Assembly (NCBI GenBank): GCA_024362935.1
Contig: JANCRA010000016.1
Coordinates: forward strand, 17,591,165-17,655,164
Reading direction: 5' to 3'
Origin: Setophaga petechia
Taxonomy: Eukaryota; Chordata; Aves; Passeriformes; Parulidae
Length of the DNA stretch: 64,000 bases
Shown here: piece by piece, positions 27,982 through 38,480 of the stretch
How positions within the stretch are numbered: position 1 is the first letter of the stretch
How the letters are laid out: each line of letters opens with the position of its first letter
Position numbers and translations under genes: made by a program
The notes under the pieces: generated by a model
Told to the model about the DNA's origin: nothing
The model's database searches: none
Seen by the model: the letters and a program-made list of their open reading frames with translations, nothing else

Positions 27982-28293
27982 CTGTGGAAGTTTCTGCTTT
28001 TCTGATTCCCACACGGGGCAGAGGATGCTCAGCCCCAGGGCCTGGCTGGCACAGGGCTGAGCCCTCCCCTGCAAAGGGCGGCAGCCAAGGATTCTGTCCC
28101 TGGGGTGGGAGGTGCCCCAGTCCTTCTGCCAGGTGACAGACAAGTGTCCCAGTCCCTTCTTCTGCCCTCTCTGAAGTGCAGGAAGAGCAAAGAGTGCCCA
28201 GAGTGGATCCTCTGCAGGGCAGGGCTCAGCCCTGTGCCAGCTGAGCATCCTCTGCCCCCTGTGTGGGAATCAGAAAAGCAGAAACTTCCACAG
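27982..28293. repeat. Inverted repeat, arms about 85-96 bp, spacer about 131 bp
   Basis: The left arm (27982-28077) starts CTGTGGAAGTTTCTGCTTTT and the right arm (28209-28293) is its reverse complement. The arms share the TGATTCCCACAC end of the dispersed element, CAGAGGATGCTCAG and GGCACAGGGCTGAGCCCT. The left arm has about 13 extra bases. The right arm overlaps the start of dispersed element copy B. Confidence 0.9.
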
Positions 28294-28667
28294 ACACTGA
28301 AAGTTTGATTTGCAGCCTTGGGAGAAGCTTGGGTTGATGTAAATATATAATACACAGACATTAAACAGGAAAATCATAAACTTATGTTTCTATAGTTGTC
28401 AGTAAGAATATGCTTTAAATAAGTGAGGAACTGCATTGATAAATGGTGAAGGGTTTCTAATGTAGGGGTGGGGTTGTATGGAATAAGCTGAGAGTTTAGA
28501 AGTTACAACAAGCATTTGTGTGCAAGTGAGACAGAAGCCTATTGGGTAAAAGTACCCACAGTGCAGCAGATGTGAGTGAAGGTGACAGGTTAGAAAAGCA
28601 AAACAAACCTTGTGGCATCTGTTCATTGGGTTAGAAAGTTCTGTATTGCCTTGTGACAAAGAAACTT
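28254..28667 (+). mobile_element. Dispersed retroelement-like repeat, copy B, first part
   Basis: This is the reverse complement of parts of 10473-11515. It lacks the 470-bp LTR-like insert: the sequence reads straight through AATAAGCTGAGAGTTTAGAA. It breaks off after GTGACAAAGAAACTT, where a CR1 begins, and resumes at 29643. Confidence 0.75.
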
Positions 28668-29642
28668 TCACAGAATTCACAGAGTGACCAGGTGGGAAGA
28701 AACCTTAAATATTATCAGGTCCAACCCAGCCCAACACCTCACCCAAGCCCTGGCACACCCAGTGCCACATCCAGGCTGTGTTAAACACCCCCAGGGATGG
28801 GGACTGTGCCACCTCCCTGGGCAGACATTCCAGAACTCTAGCATCTTTTCTGTAAAAAACTTTTTCCTGATATCCAACCTAAATTTCCCTAGGTGCAGCT
28901 GGAGGCTGTGTGCTCTGGTTCTGTCAGGGCTGCCTGGAGAGAGAGACCAGCCCCAGCTGAGCACAGGCACCTTTAGGGAGTTACAGAGTGATGAGGCCAC
29001 CCTGAGTGTCCTTTTCTCCAGGCTGAGCACCCCCAGCTCCCTCAGGGCTTCCTCTCAGGGTTTGTGTTCCCAGCCCCTCTGGATGCACTCAAGAGTCCCA
29101 AAATCCTTCCCAAACTGAGGGTCCAGAAGCACAGGCACCTTTCAGGAGCTGTGGAGTGTGATGAGGTGACCCCTGAGTGTCCATTTGTCCAGGCTGAGCA
29201 CCCCCAGCTCCCTCAGGGCTTCCTCTCAGGGTTTGTGTTCCCAGCCCCTCTCCAGCCTCGCTGCCCCCTCTGGATGCTCTCCAGCCCCTCAAGGTCCTTC
29301 CCAACCTGAGGGGCCACACTGGATACAGCACCCAGGTGTGACCCCACCAGGGCTGAGCACAGAGGAGCAGTGACCTCCCTGCTCCTGCTGGCCTCCATTC
29401 TTGATCCAGGTGTGACCCCACGAGTGCTGAGCACAGAGGAGCAGTGACCTCCCTGCTCCTGCTGGCCTCCATTCCTGATCCAGGTGTGACCCCACCAGGG
29501 CTGAGCACAGAGGAGCAGTGACCTCCCTGCTCCTGCTGGCCTCCATTCCTGATCCAGGTGTGACCCCACCAGGGCTGAGCACAGAGGAGCAGTGACCTCC
29601 CTGCTCCTGCTGGCCTCCATTCCTGATCCAGGCCAGGGTGCT
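28668..29642 (-). mobile_element. CR1 LINE, 5'-truncated, inserted in copy B
   Basis: The minus-strand 3' end reads CACAGAATTCACAGAGTGAC, followed by the standard CR1 blocks CCAACCCAGCCCAACACCTC, TTCTCCAGGCTGAGCACCCC and CTGAGCACAGAGGAGCAGTG. The host element continues on both sides, so this CR1 inserted later. About 975 bp; part of that length comes from internal duplications (29336-29632 and repeated CCAGGCTGAGCACCCCCAGC blocks). Confidence 0.85.
29336..29632. repeat. 74-bp tandem repeat inside CR1, 4 copies
   Basis: Units beginning GTGTGACCCCACCAGGGCTG start at 29336, 29410, 29484 and 29558 and are almost identical. Together they make a 4x amplification of one stretch of CR1. Confidence 0.96.
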
Positions 29643-29801
29643 GTGACTTTCCCTGTGGCCAGCTGCTTGCTCCTCTAAAACCTCACAGCCTCTGAGACTG
29701 ATGTTCATCTGAGCAAAAAATCCTTCTTAGCCCAAAAATAGTCCCATCCCTTCATTATTAGTGGGGTTAATGATACCCTGAGCTGTGCCCACATTCTGCC
29801 C
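29643..29801 (+). mobile_element. Dispersed retroelement-like repeat, copy B, second part
   Basis: This resumes the match to copy A (reverse complement of about 10473-10635): GTGGCCAGCTGCTT, CCTCACAGCCTCTGAGACTG, AAAATAGTCCCATCCCTTCA, AATGATACCC. Together with 28254-28667 it brackets the CR1. Confidence 0.75.
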
Positions 29802-29991
29802 CGTGCCACAGGAAACATTCCCAGCTCCAGGCCTGCCAGGAGCTTCCTCCCTGGGCATTACAGCCCCTGGCAGCCCCCAGGAGCCCAGGCTGGAAGTTGT
29901 GCCTGGTTGCTGTGGCTGTAATGGAATTAAAGCTCAGGATTGAGTTAGGTGGGAGTGCTCAGTGTCCCTGCAGAGCAGAGCATCCTGACAG

Positions 29992-30270
29992 GCTGGGCCA
30001 GGCTGGAGCAGCCCCAGGTCCTGCTTGGGGACAGCAAAAATTCAAATATAACCCAAGGGCTGTGCCAGGCTGGAGCAGCCCCTGGTCCTGCTTTGGGACA
30101 GCAAAAATTCAAATATAACCCAAGGGCTGTGCCAGGCTGGAGCAGCCCCAGGTCCTGCTTTAGGACAGCAAAAAATCAAATACAACCCAAGGGCTGGGCC
30201 AGGCTGGAGCAGTCCCAGGTTCTGCTTTGGGACAGCAAAAATTCAAATGTAACCCAAGGGCTGTGCCAGG
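29992..30270. repeat. 67-bp tandem repeat, about 4 copies
   Basis: The unit starts GCTGTGCCAGGCTGGAGCAG and ends TTCAAATATAACCCAAGG. Starts are at 29992, 30059, 30126 and about 30193. Confidence 0.95.
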
Positions 30271-31184
30271 GCCTCACCTGCCCACGCTGCCCTTGCTGTG
30301 CCCAGCACTGAGAGCCTTTCACTCCTTTTGGGGAGTGCATTTTTGGCTCTCTTCTTCCCCTGTGCTCCTACAGACCCCCAAACTGGGTTAGCAGAGGGTA
30401 ACAAGTGTGTGTTGTGCTGTCTTGATTGAAATGCAGGTAGCATCAAAGAAATAATGTTAATTGATCAAGAGCAAACTGCAGGAGTTCTGTGGTTCTTCAG
30501 CAAGTTTGCAGTTCCAGGACAGGACCTAGTGAGTTCATATTCAATCTCAGCTGTTAATCATATGGATCCCTAGGGATCAAGCTTGGATTTTTAAAAAATC
30601 TGTTCTGAATTTTAAACAAAAAATTCAGGTGGGACTGAAAGAATAAGAAAACAAAGGTTGCTGGTGGTTTCTTTCTGAAATAGGGAATGAGAGCTGTTCT
30701 ACCAGCAGTCAGAATTTTGAGAAGACAATTCTCTGTCTCACTGAGGAGTCTGTTCTCTTGGTGTGATTGTGTTTCTGCCATGTCCTGGTGCTGTGTTTAT
30801 GGATACAAACAGTCCCTGGCTCCCAGGTCAGCTCTGGCATGGGGACAGGGAGGCACCTGTGGCACACCAGACGTCCCTGAATCTGCTCTCAGATGCTGCA
30901 GAGGGAGCATCAGATGAGCTCCAGGAAACAGCTCTAAAACAATTTAAGGGATTTCATTTACTGGTGTTTAACTTCTGCCTCCTGATCAGGGACCTTCAGG
31001 CTGTGCTGGAGCTGTCCCTGTGCAAGTCAAGCAGCTCCCAAGGAGCCATGGTGGCACAGAAGGAAAGGGTTGGGATCCCTTCCTTGGCACAGCTTCCCAA
31101 TGTCCTCTGGGAACAGGTCCAGGGGCAAGGCTGGCACTGCCCTGGGTGCTGGCACAGCCTCAGCAGGGGACAAGGTGGCACAGG
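30271..31184. other. Intron 2 unique sequence
   Basis: No repeat or gene was recognised. A modestly A/T-rich region lies at 30420-30700. Confidence 0.45.
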
Positions 31185-32215
31185 CTGAGCAGGGGGCGAG
31201 GCTGGCACTGGGCTGGCACAGGCTGAGCAGTGCTGGCACAGGCTGGCACAGGCTGAGCAGTGCTGGCACAGGCTGGCACAGGCTGAGCAGTGCTGGCAGT
31301 GGGCTGGCACAGGCTGAGCAGTGCTGGCACTGGGCTGGCACAGGCTGAGCAGTGCTGGCAGTGGGCTGGCACAGCCTGAGCAGTGCTGGCACTGGGCTGG
31401 CACAGCCTGAGCAGTGCTGGCAGTGGGCTGGCACAGGCTGAGCAGTGCTGGCACTGGGCTGGCACAGGCTGAGCAGTGCTGGCAGTGGGCTGGCACAGGC
31501 TGAGCAGTGCTGGCACTGGGCTGGCACAGGCTGAGCAGTGCTGGCACTGGGCTGGCACAGGCTGAGCAGTGCTGGCAGTGGGCTGGCACAGGCTGAGCAG
31601 TGCTGGCACTGGGCTGGCACAGGCTGAGCAGTGCTGGCAGTGGGCTGGCACAGGCTGAGCAGTGCTGGCACTGGGCTGGCACAGGCTGAGCAGTGCTGGC
31701 ACTGGGCTGGCACAGGCTGAGCAGTGCTGGCAGTGGGCAGGCACAGGCTGAGCAGTGCTGGCATAGACTGGCACAGACTGAGCAGTGCTGGCACAGGCTG
31801 AGCAGCGCTGGCACTGGGCTGGCACAGCCTGAGCAGTGCTGGCACTGGGCTGGCACAGCCTGAGCAGTGCTGGCACAGGCTGAGCAGCACTGGCACTGGG
31901 CTGGCACAGGCTGAGCAGTGCTGGCAGTGGGCTGGCACAGGCTGAGCAGCACTGGCACTGGGCTGGCACAGGCTGAGCAGTGCTGGCATTGGGCTGGCAC
32001 AGGCTGAGCAGTGCTGGCACTGGGCTGGCACAGGCTGAGCAGTGCTGGCACTGGGCTGGCACAGCCTGAGCAGTGCTGGCACAGGCTGGCACAGGCTGGC
32101 ACAGCCTGAGCAGTGCTGGCAGTGGGCTGGCACAGGCTGAGCAGCACTGGCACTGGGCTGGCACAGGCTGAGCAGTGCTGGCACTGGGTTGGCACAGGCT
32201 GAGCAGTGCTGGCAG
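31185..32215. repeat. 31-bp minisatellite, about 33 copies
   Basis: The unit reads TGCTGGCACTGGGCTGGCAC then AGGCTGAGCAG, with CAGTGGG and CAGCCTGAG variants and some shortened copies. Frames of more than 440 codons on the minus strand (PVPALLSLCQ cycles) are due to period and composition. Confidence 0.97.
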
Positions 32216-33631
32216 CAGTGTTTGCTCCATGCTGCTCGTGCCAGCTGCCTGCAGACTGGGCCTGGCAGCTCAGAGCATTCCAGGCTGATTTCCCCCTTAG
32301 CCCAGGCAGGTTTGCCCAGCCCACAGATGAACCTCAGCCCTGGCAGAGGCTGCAGCCTCACCTGCAGCTCCTGGCTCGGGCATCCATCACCCCATGCTGC
32401 TGTTCAGGGGCAGTCCCTGGCACCACCCTGCACCTCTCAGTGCCCCTCTGGAGCCATTTCCAGGCCTGCAGGCCCCAGTTTCCTGTTTTCCCAGTTTTGT
32501 GTGCCTTGTCCCTTTCTCAGGGGTTTCAGCCTCCTTTCCCCTCAGCATCCCAGATACTCCTTTCCCTGGGCACATCTATGTATAGCTCCTGAGCAAGGCA
32601 GATCTTTTGTCTGGTGACTGTGGTCATTCTTAAACCTCCAAAAAAGCCCATGACCTATTTCCAGCAGTGATTCATTGCAAACCTCTCAGAAGGACTACAA
32701 TTCCCAAAGATGCAGATAAGAGCCCTGAGAGATTAGAGCCAGCCTCAGCAGGTAAGAGATCTAATTCCCCTTGAGAACCAAACACCCAGCCTATTTACAG
32801 CTCTGGGGGCTTGTTTTCCTTCCCTTTTCCAAAGGCATCGAGAGATCCTGTGGAAAACCTGAGCTGGGGGCGTGTGGGAACATAAACCCCATGGAAAAGC
32901 AAATCAGAGCTTCCTCCAAAGTCACAGAGCTGCTGGAAAAAGCCCTGGCCCCAGTCCTTGTGTTGCTGTTCCTGGAGGTGACAGTGTCACCATCCTTCCT
33001 CCCCAGAGCTGCTGCTGCTGCTGTCTCACACCCAGGGCAGTCTCACACTCAACCCAACCCCAAATGTTTTTTTTCCTGGAGGTTGAAAGGGAACTGTGCA
33101 GGAAAGACAGTCGTTTGAGTTGTGCTAGAAAATATTTTTAAAAGTCTGTGTCACGTTGCCGTGGTGACAAAAGTTCTTAAAATGATGAAGATTAAAGTCT
33201 AGGCTGGGAATGGTGGCATGGGGAGAGGAAGGGGGGCTGCTGTCATGACAACCTCGACTCTGAGAGTGCAAGAGGCAAAACACACGGTGGTGGCAGGATC
33301 TTTGGGGTTTATATATATCTACAAACATCTGCCTGCTACACCAGCCTTCTCAGTGCTAATTAGTCCAGCTATTTCACCTTACTCTGCTGTAAATATTTTC
33401 CAGTAGACACAAGTCTCAGAGGGAGAAGGCAGAAAATGCCATTTTTCCCTGTTTCCTTTTGCTTTCTGGTGTTCTCTATCTCTGTTCCCTGAACTCTTTC
33501 CTGGGGAAGAACTTCCAGTGGCCAGGAGCAGGTTGCATGGGAAGAGTTAAATCATCATCATCTGAGGAGGAGGAGGTGAAGGCTTGGTGGGCTGGGGCAG
33601 AAGCACTGGTTGGGCTGCCCTGCTTACACAC
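32216..33631. other. Intron 2 unique sequence
   Basis: This is non-repetitive sequence between two arrays. No gene was recognised. Confidence 0.45.
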
Positions 33632-34112
33632 ACACACTGAGGCACCTCCTTGGGCCATCCCACAGCCCGGGAGCACCAGATCCGAGCTGGCAGCCCAAGG
33701 TTTGGCTGAGCACACACTGAGGCACCTCCTTGGGCCATCCCACAGCCTGGGAGCAGCACATCAGAGCTGCCAGCCCGAGGTTTGGCTGAGCACACACTGA
33801 GGCACCTCCTTGGGTATCCCACAGCCCATGGGCAGCACATCAGAGCTGGCAGCCCAAGGTTTGGCTGAGCACACACTGAGGCACCTGCTTGGGCCATCCC
33901 AGAGCCCAGGAGCACCAGATCCGAGCTGCCAGCCCGAGGTTTGGCTGAACACACACTGAGGCACCTCCGTGGGCCATCCCACAGCCCGGGAGCAGCAGAT
34001 CCGAGCTGCCAGCCCGAGGTTTGGCTGAGCACACTCTGTGGCACCTCCTTGGGCCATCCCAGAGCCCAGGAGCAGCAGATCTGAGCTGCCAGCCCGAGGT
34101 TTGGCTGAGCAC
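33632..34112. repeat. 80-bp tandem repeat, 6 copies
   Basis: Units beginning ACACACTGAGGCACCTCCTT start at 33632, 33712, 33792, 33871, 33951 and 34031. Each ends with GGTTTGGCTGAGC. Confidence 0.96.
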
Positions 34113-34680
34113 TTTGCCCTCAGCTTCCAGTGCAGGAGGTTTTTCCCTGTTCGTGCCCTGCTGGCCCCTCCGGGACAGCAGAGCTCAGGGAGATTGGGAA
34201 CACAGCAACTCAGTATCAGCACAGCCCCCGAGACCTGAAGAGGAAAAACTGCCAGGGCAGCACAAAGGATTGGTGGATCTGGAGTGTAAAATGTGCTTGG
34301 CTATCTCTGCTGCCACCTGGGCCCGGCAGCGCTCCCCTCCCGCGGCCGGGCCCGGTGAGTCACGGCAGCATCAGCAGCTCCGCTGACATTGCTCGTGTCA
34401 CTCGCTGCAAAGCAAGCACAAAAACAGAACCAACCCCAAACTCTTGTTGTCTTCATCTAAAACTTGATCTTCTGGCTCTGGCTGGCTGCTGGCACAGCAG
34501 AAAGCGGGTGAGCACAGCCCCAGCCCGTGCTGGAGTGTGCACACAGCCTGCAGAGGTAGCTGTGCTCCACAGCCCATCTGCTGCCTGCTGCTGCCAAGCC
34601 TGGCCCCAACCAGCTGCATCCCAGCTCCCTCCTTGTCCCAGGCACGCTGTGAGGGGCACAGCCCAGAGCTGCCTGTGAGA

Positions 34681-34945
34681 AACACGTTCACTCTCCTGTG
34701 AACACTGAAAAAGTTTAATAAAGGACAGTAGGAGACAAGGACCATAGGGCAAAGGTTATTACTATGAAAAACACGTTCACTCTCATGTGAACATGTAAAA
34801 AGTTTAATAAGGGACAGTAGGAGACAAGGAGCATAGAGGAAAAGTTGTTATTGTTAAAAAAACATTCACTCTCCTGTGAAAATGTAGAAAGTTTAATAAA
34901 GGGCAGTAGGAGACAAGGAGCACAGAAAAAAGGTCATTGTGGCAT
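34681..34945. repeat. About 89-bp tandem triplication with AATAAA motifs
   Basis: Copies start at 34681, 34770 and about 34860 and share GTTCACTCTCCTGTGAA, AAGTTTAATAAAGG and CAGTAGGAGACAAGG. Canonical AATAAA occurs at 34717-34722 and 34895-34900; the middle copy has AATAAG. It probably derives from an LTR. Confidence 0.92.
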
Positions 34946-35220
34946 CAGCCAAGAGCCCCCTGTTATCTTTGGGGATATGTCCTGGTTTAGGGCAAATTTA
35001 ACCCCAACCCCTTAAATACCTTTTAATTACATCAGCCCTTTGCATATTCACAGACCCTTGTGCACAGTAAACTTTTCCCCAACCTGGTTTACATGTTCCA
35101 GGAATTATTAAACACATCTATGCTTTGGATCTGCTTTTTTTGGAGCATGTGGATTCCTGGATTGTGGTTTTAGTCCCTTTTTATCCCCTCCAGTTCTGGG
35201 CCCTGGCCCACACTGCCTTC
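34946..35220. mobile_element. LTR-like sequence next to the 89-bp triplication
   Basis: ATGTCCTGGTTTAGGGCAAA starts a stretch resembling passerine LTRs as I remember them. Ends, orientation and family are not established. Confidence 0.3.
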
Positions 35221-35240
35221 AGAGGGTGAGTGCTGCTGGC

Positions 35241-35466
35241 TGGCACATCTGTACAGGTGTGCTCACCCTGTGTGGCACATCTGTCCAGGTGTGCTCACCC
35301 TGTGTGGCACATCTGTCCAGGTGTGCTCACCCTGTGTGACACATCTGTCCAGGTGTGCTCACCCTGTGTGGCACATCTGTGCAGGTGTGCTCACCCTGTG
35401 TGGCACATCTGTCCAGGTGTGCTCACCCTGTGTGGCACATCTGTCCAGGTGTGCTCACCCTGTGTG
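35241..35466. repeat. 32-bp minisatellite, 7 copies
   Basis: The unit is TGGCACATCTGTCCAGGTGT plus GCTCACCCTGTG. Copies are almost identical. Confidence 0.96.
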
Positions 35467-36145
35467 CACTGGGTGTTATCCCACCCCAGCAGGCACTGTA
35501 ACACAGCACACTGATATCAGGCTTAATGAACAGAAATAAAATCCATCTCTTCATAACAAAGTCACTTTAACACCACACATCTAAAATCCATTTTAATATT
35601 TGCAAAAAGGCAAAATTATAATGTGTGTCTATAACATGTCTGACTCTGTGCTGCTCCTTCTGAAGGGATCCTGCTTCCTGAGGTGCCTGTAAACCCAACT
35701 GTGTTCCTTTAGGGGATTCTTCTTCTTCCCCAGCTCAGCCTCTTGGCAGCAACAGTCACCTTGGAAATGTGGAGTTTCTATGTTTGTGTAATTTAGTGGC
35801 TAGAACAGCATTTTGTCTGCTCTTCCAAAGAAAAATGTGTGTAAAAATGTGTCCATTCTTCCTAAAGACCAAAACCTGAGGAGTTGCTAAGGACAGGAAA
35901 CCTCCTGGAGTCAAATTTGATTATATTTTGATGCAGCTTAAGAACGACATCACTGGGAGAATAAATAGGAAGTTGGGGAAGGTGAGGAGAGAGCAAGGAG
36001 CAGGGGATGAGGCATTTCCCACAGCAGCATCAGGAGAGGGAAGGGAGCAGCTGAGATGTTGCTGTGTGTGCCAGCAGGGTGGGTTCATTCCACAGGTGCA
36101 ATTCCTGGGGGAGCTGCCCTTTCCCTGCCAGCCCTGATGGCTGTG
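35467..36145. other. Intron 2 unique sequence
   Basis: This is A/T-balanced, non-repetitive sequence. Nothing was recognised. Confidence 0.45.
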
Positions 36146-36750
36146 TGTGCTCAGAGTGGCTCAGGGCTGCTCTGTGTGCCCAGAGCTGACTCTGTGTGCC
36201 CTGGTTGTGCTCAGGGCTGTTCTGTGTGCCCTGGATGTGCTAAGGGTTGGATCTGTGTGCCCTGGATGTGCCCAGGGTTGTTCTGTGTGCCCTGGATGTG
36301 CTAAGGGTTGGATCTGTGTGCTCTGGGTGTGCTCAGAGTTGGATCTGTGTGCCCCATGTATAATAAGGGCTGGCTCTGTGTGCCCTGGGTGTGCTCAGGG
36401 CTGTTCTGTGTGCCCCAGGTGTGCCCAGGGCTGGCTCTGTGTGCCCTGGTCTGTGCCCTGGGTGTGCTCAGGGCTGGCTCTGTGTGCCCCAGATGTGCTC
36501 AGAGTTGGATCTGTGTGCCCCAGGTGTGCCCAGGGCTGACTCTGTGTGCCCTGGGTGTGCTCAGGGCAGCTCTGTGTGCCCCAGATGTGCTCAGAGTTGG
36601 ATCTGTGTGCCCCAGGTGTGCCCAGGGCTGACTCTGTGTGCCCTGATTGTGCTCAGGGCTGTTCTGTGTGCCCCAGGTGTGCTCAGGGCTGCTCTGTGTG
36701 CCCCAGATGTGCCCAGAGCTGGCTCTGTATGTCCTGACCATGCTCAGGGC
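36146..36750. repeat. 30-bp minisatellite, about 20 copies
   Basis: The unit is GTGCTCAGGGCTGTTCTGTG plus TGCCCCAGGT. Variants include GAGTTGGATC and CCAGGGCTGACTC. The period is a multiple of 3, so a Cys-rich frame (CSGLFCVPQV) stays open; this is not a gene. Confidence 0.95.
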
Positions 36751-37871
36751 TCCCATGCTCAGTGCCCTGTGTGTGCCCAGGCTCTCTGTCCTCCTGGGCA
36801 AGCCCACCCTGCCAGTTCTGTGTTCTGTGTCTCTCCCTCACTGCAGCTTCCCAGGCTGGGTCTGCTCCTCAGGGCCCCCAAAGCCTTCCCCTTTTCCATG
36901 AGTTGTGTGAGTCAGGGCTCACCCTGGCTGTGCAGAAGGTGACATTTGCCACAAGAAGTGGCACTGATCCCCAAACCACAGCTGTGTCAGTGAGCTGCCT
37001 TCAGTTTGCACATTGGCTGGGATGAGCTCGTTGTCCAGGCTGGCTCTGGGATAAACAGGATGAGTGGTTTTGGGTGATCCAGAGCCACAGCAGCTGCTGC
37101 TGCAGGGCCTCAGCACAGCCACCCTCAGTAATCTGGCTAAACTGGATTTTAGGCTCAGAAAAGCTCTTTGCAGCACCCACCTATCCCCAGTCTATGGGAG
37201 ATTAACACTGAGGTTTGAAAAAGCAGCTAATGCTTCTGTGAAGAAAATGGATCTTTACCTCTGTTATCTTCAAAAGCCAAGGAGAGAAAGGCAGACTGAA
37301 AGACATGTCAACTTTCTTCCCACAGCCCACAAATACTCTTCTTAAATGTGAGTAAACACGTTTTTCCTCACAGCAGAACAACCTTAACTCTGACCTGGAG
37401 CACTCACAACATCATATGAGACTGTTTTGATTCTCTTCTGAGATTTGTATTTCCTTCTCAGGTCTGTGGGTTTTTTTAAGCCATAAATGAAGAGTAAATT
37501 CTTTGCTTCTTTTAAGCTGGAGCAGTGTCACAGCTCCTTGATTATCCCCAGGGGATTTATCACAGTTGTATATTAACCATGGTGTGGGCACAGACACCAG
37601 CACTGGCTCGGGACCAGGCAGGATGTGGAGCTACAGAATTCCTGCCACGTTGGCAGTGCAGTAGTGAAGGGCAACAAGCAGTTTCAGAGCTTCCCTGTGG
37701 AGCAGAATCTGTTCAGGAGCCCCACGGATGGCAGTGAGTCCTGCCAGAGCCAGACTCAGCTCTGCTGGCTCCCCCTGCCTCAGCCAGGATCATCGGGGTG
37801 CCTCTGCATCAGGGCCCCCAAAGGCCTGGGAAAGCCCCTTGGCTCCAGGCACAGCTCCTCCAGGGTGTGAG
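36751..37871. other. Intron 2 unique sequence
   Basis: This is non-repetitive sequence between arrays. No exon was recognised. Confidence 0.45.
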
Positions 37872-38215
37872 AAGCCAGCAGGGATGTGCAGTCAGATCCC
37901 AGCAGGGATGTGCAGATCCCATTCTTGATGTGCAGTCACATCCCACTATTGATGTACAGATCCCAGTCTTGATGTGCAGTCAGATCCCAGCAAGGATGTG
38001 CAGTCAGATCCTAGCCTGGATGTGCAGATCCCAGTCTTGGATGTGCTGTGAGATCCCAGCCTGGATGTGCAGATCCCAGCCAGGCTGTGCAGTCAGATCC
38101 TAGGCTGGATGTGCAGTCAGATCCCAGCCCAGATGTGCAGCCAGATCCCAGCAGTCAGTCCTGGATGTGCAGTCAGATCCCAGTCTGGATGTGCAGTCAG
38201 ACACCAGCCCAGCTG
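37872..38215. repeat. Degenerate minisatellite (GGATGTGCAGTCAGATCCCA)
   Basis: GGATGTGCAGTCAGATCCCA alternates with a shorter GGATGTGCAGATCCCA, giving units of about 20-25 bp with irregular order. Confidence 0.9.
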
Positions 38216-38331
38216 TGCCAGCAGAGCCGGGCACAGGGGCTGTGCCAAGGGCTGGCCCTGGCAGGGTGTGCCTGGAGCAGCTGCTGCCCTGCCCAGTGCT
38301 GCCCCAGCATGTGCCAGCCCCAGGGTCCAGC

Positions 38332-38480
38332 CAGCCTGGAGCAGAAGGATTGTGGTGATCAGCCTGGAGCAGAGGGGTGCTGGTGGCTCTAATTGGAGCA
38401 GAGGAGTGGTGGTGGCCCCAGCAGGAGCAGAGGGACTGTGGTGGCTCCAGCTGGAGCAGAGGGATGGTGGTGGCTGTGCC
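38332..38480. repeat. About 28-bp degenerate tandem repeat, about 5 copies
   Basis: Copies contain GGAGCAGAGGGATGGTGGTG and a short GGCTCCAGCT linker. Confidence 0.85.

Noticed and set aside
28664..29651. ACTTTC on both sides of the CR1 as a sure target-site duplication
   Set aside because: Alignment with copy A places the junctions a few bases away, so the match may be chance.
30996..32361. Minus-strand frames of over 440 codons rich in Cys, Ala, Gln
   Set aside because: They are translations of the 31-bp minisatellite; all three frames read the same 31-residue cycle.
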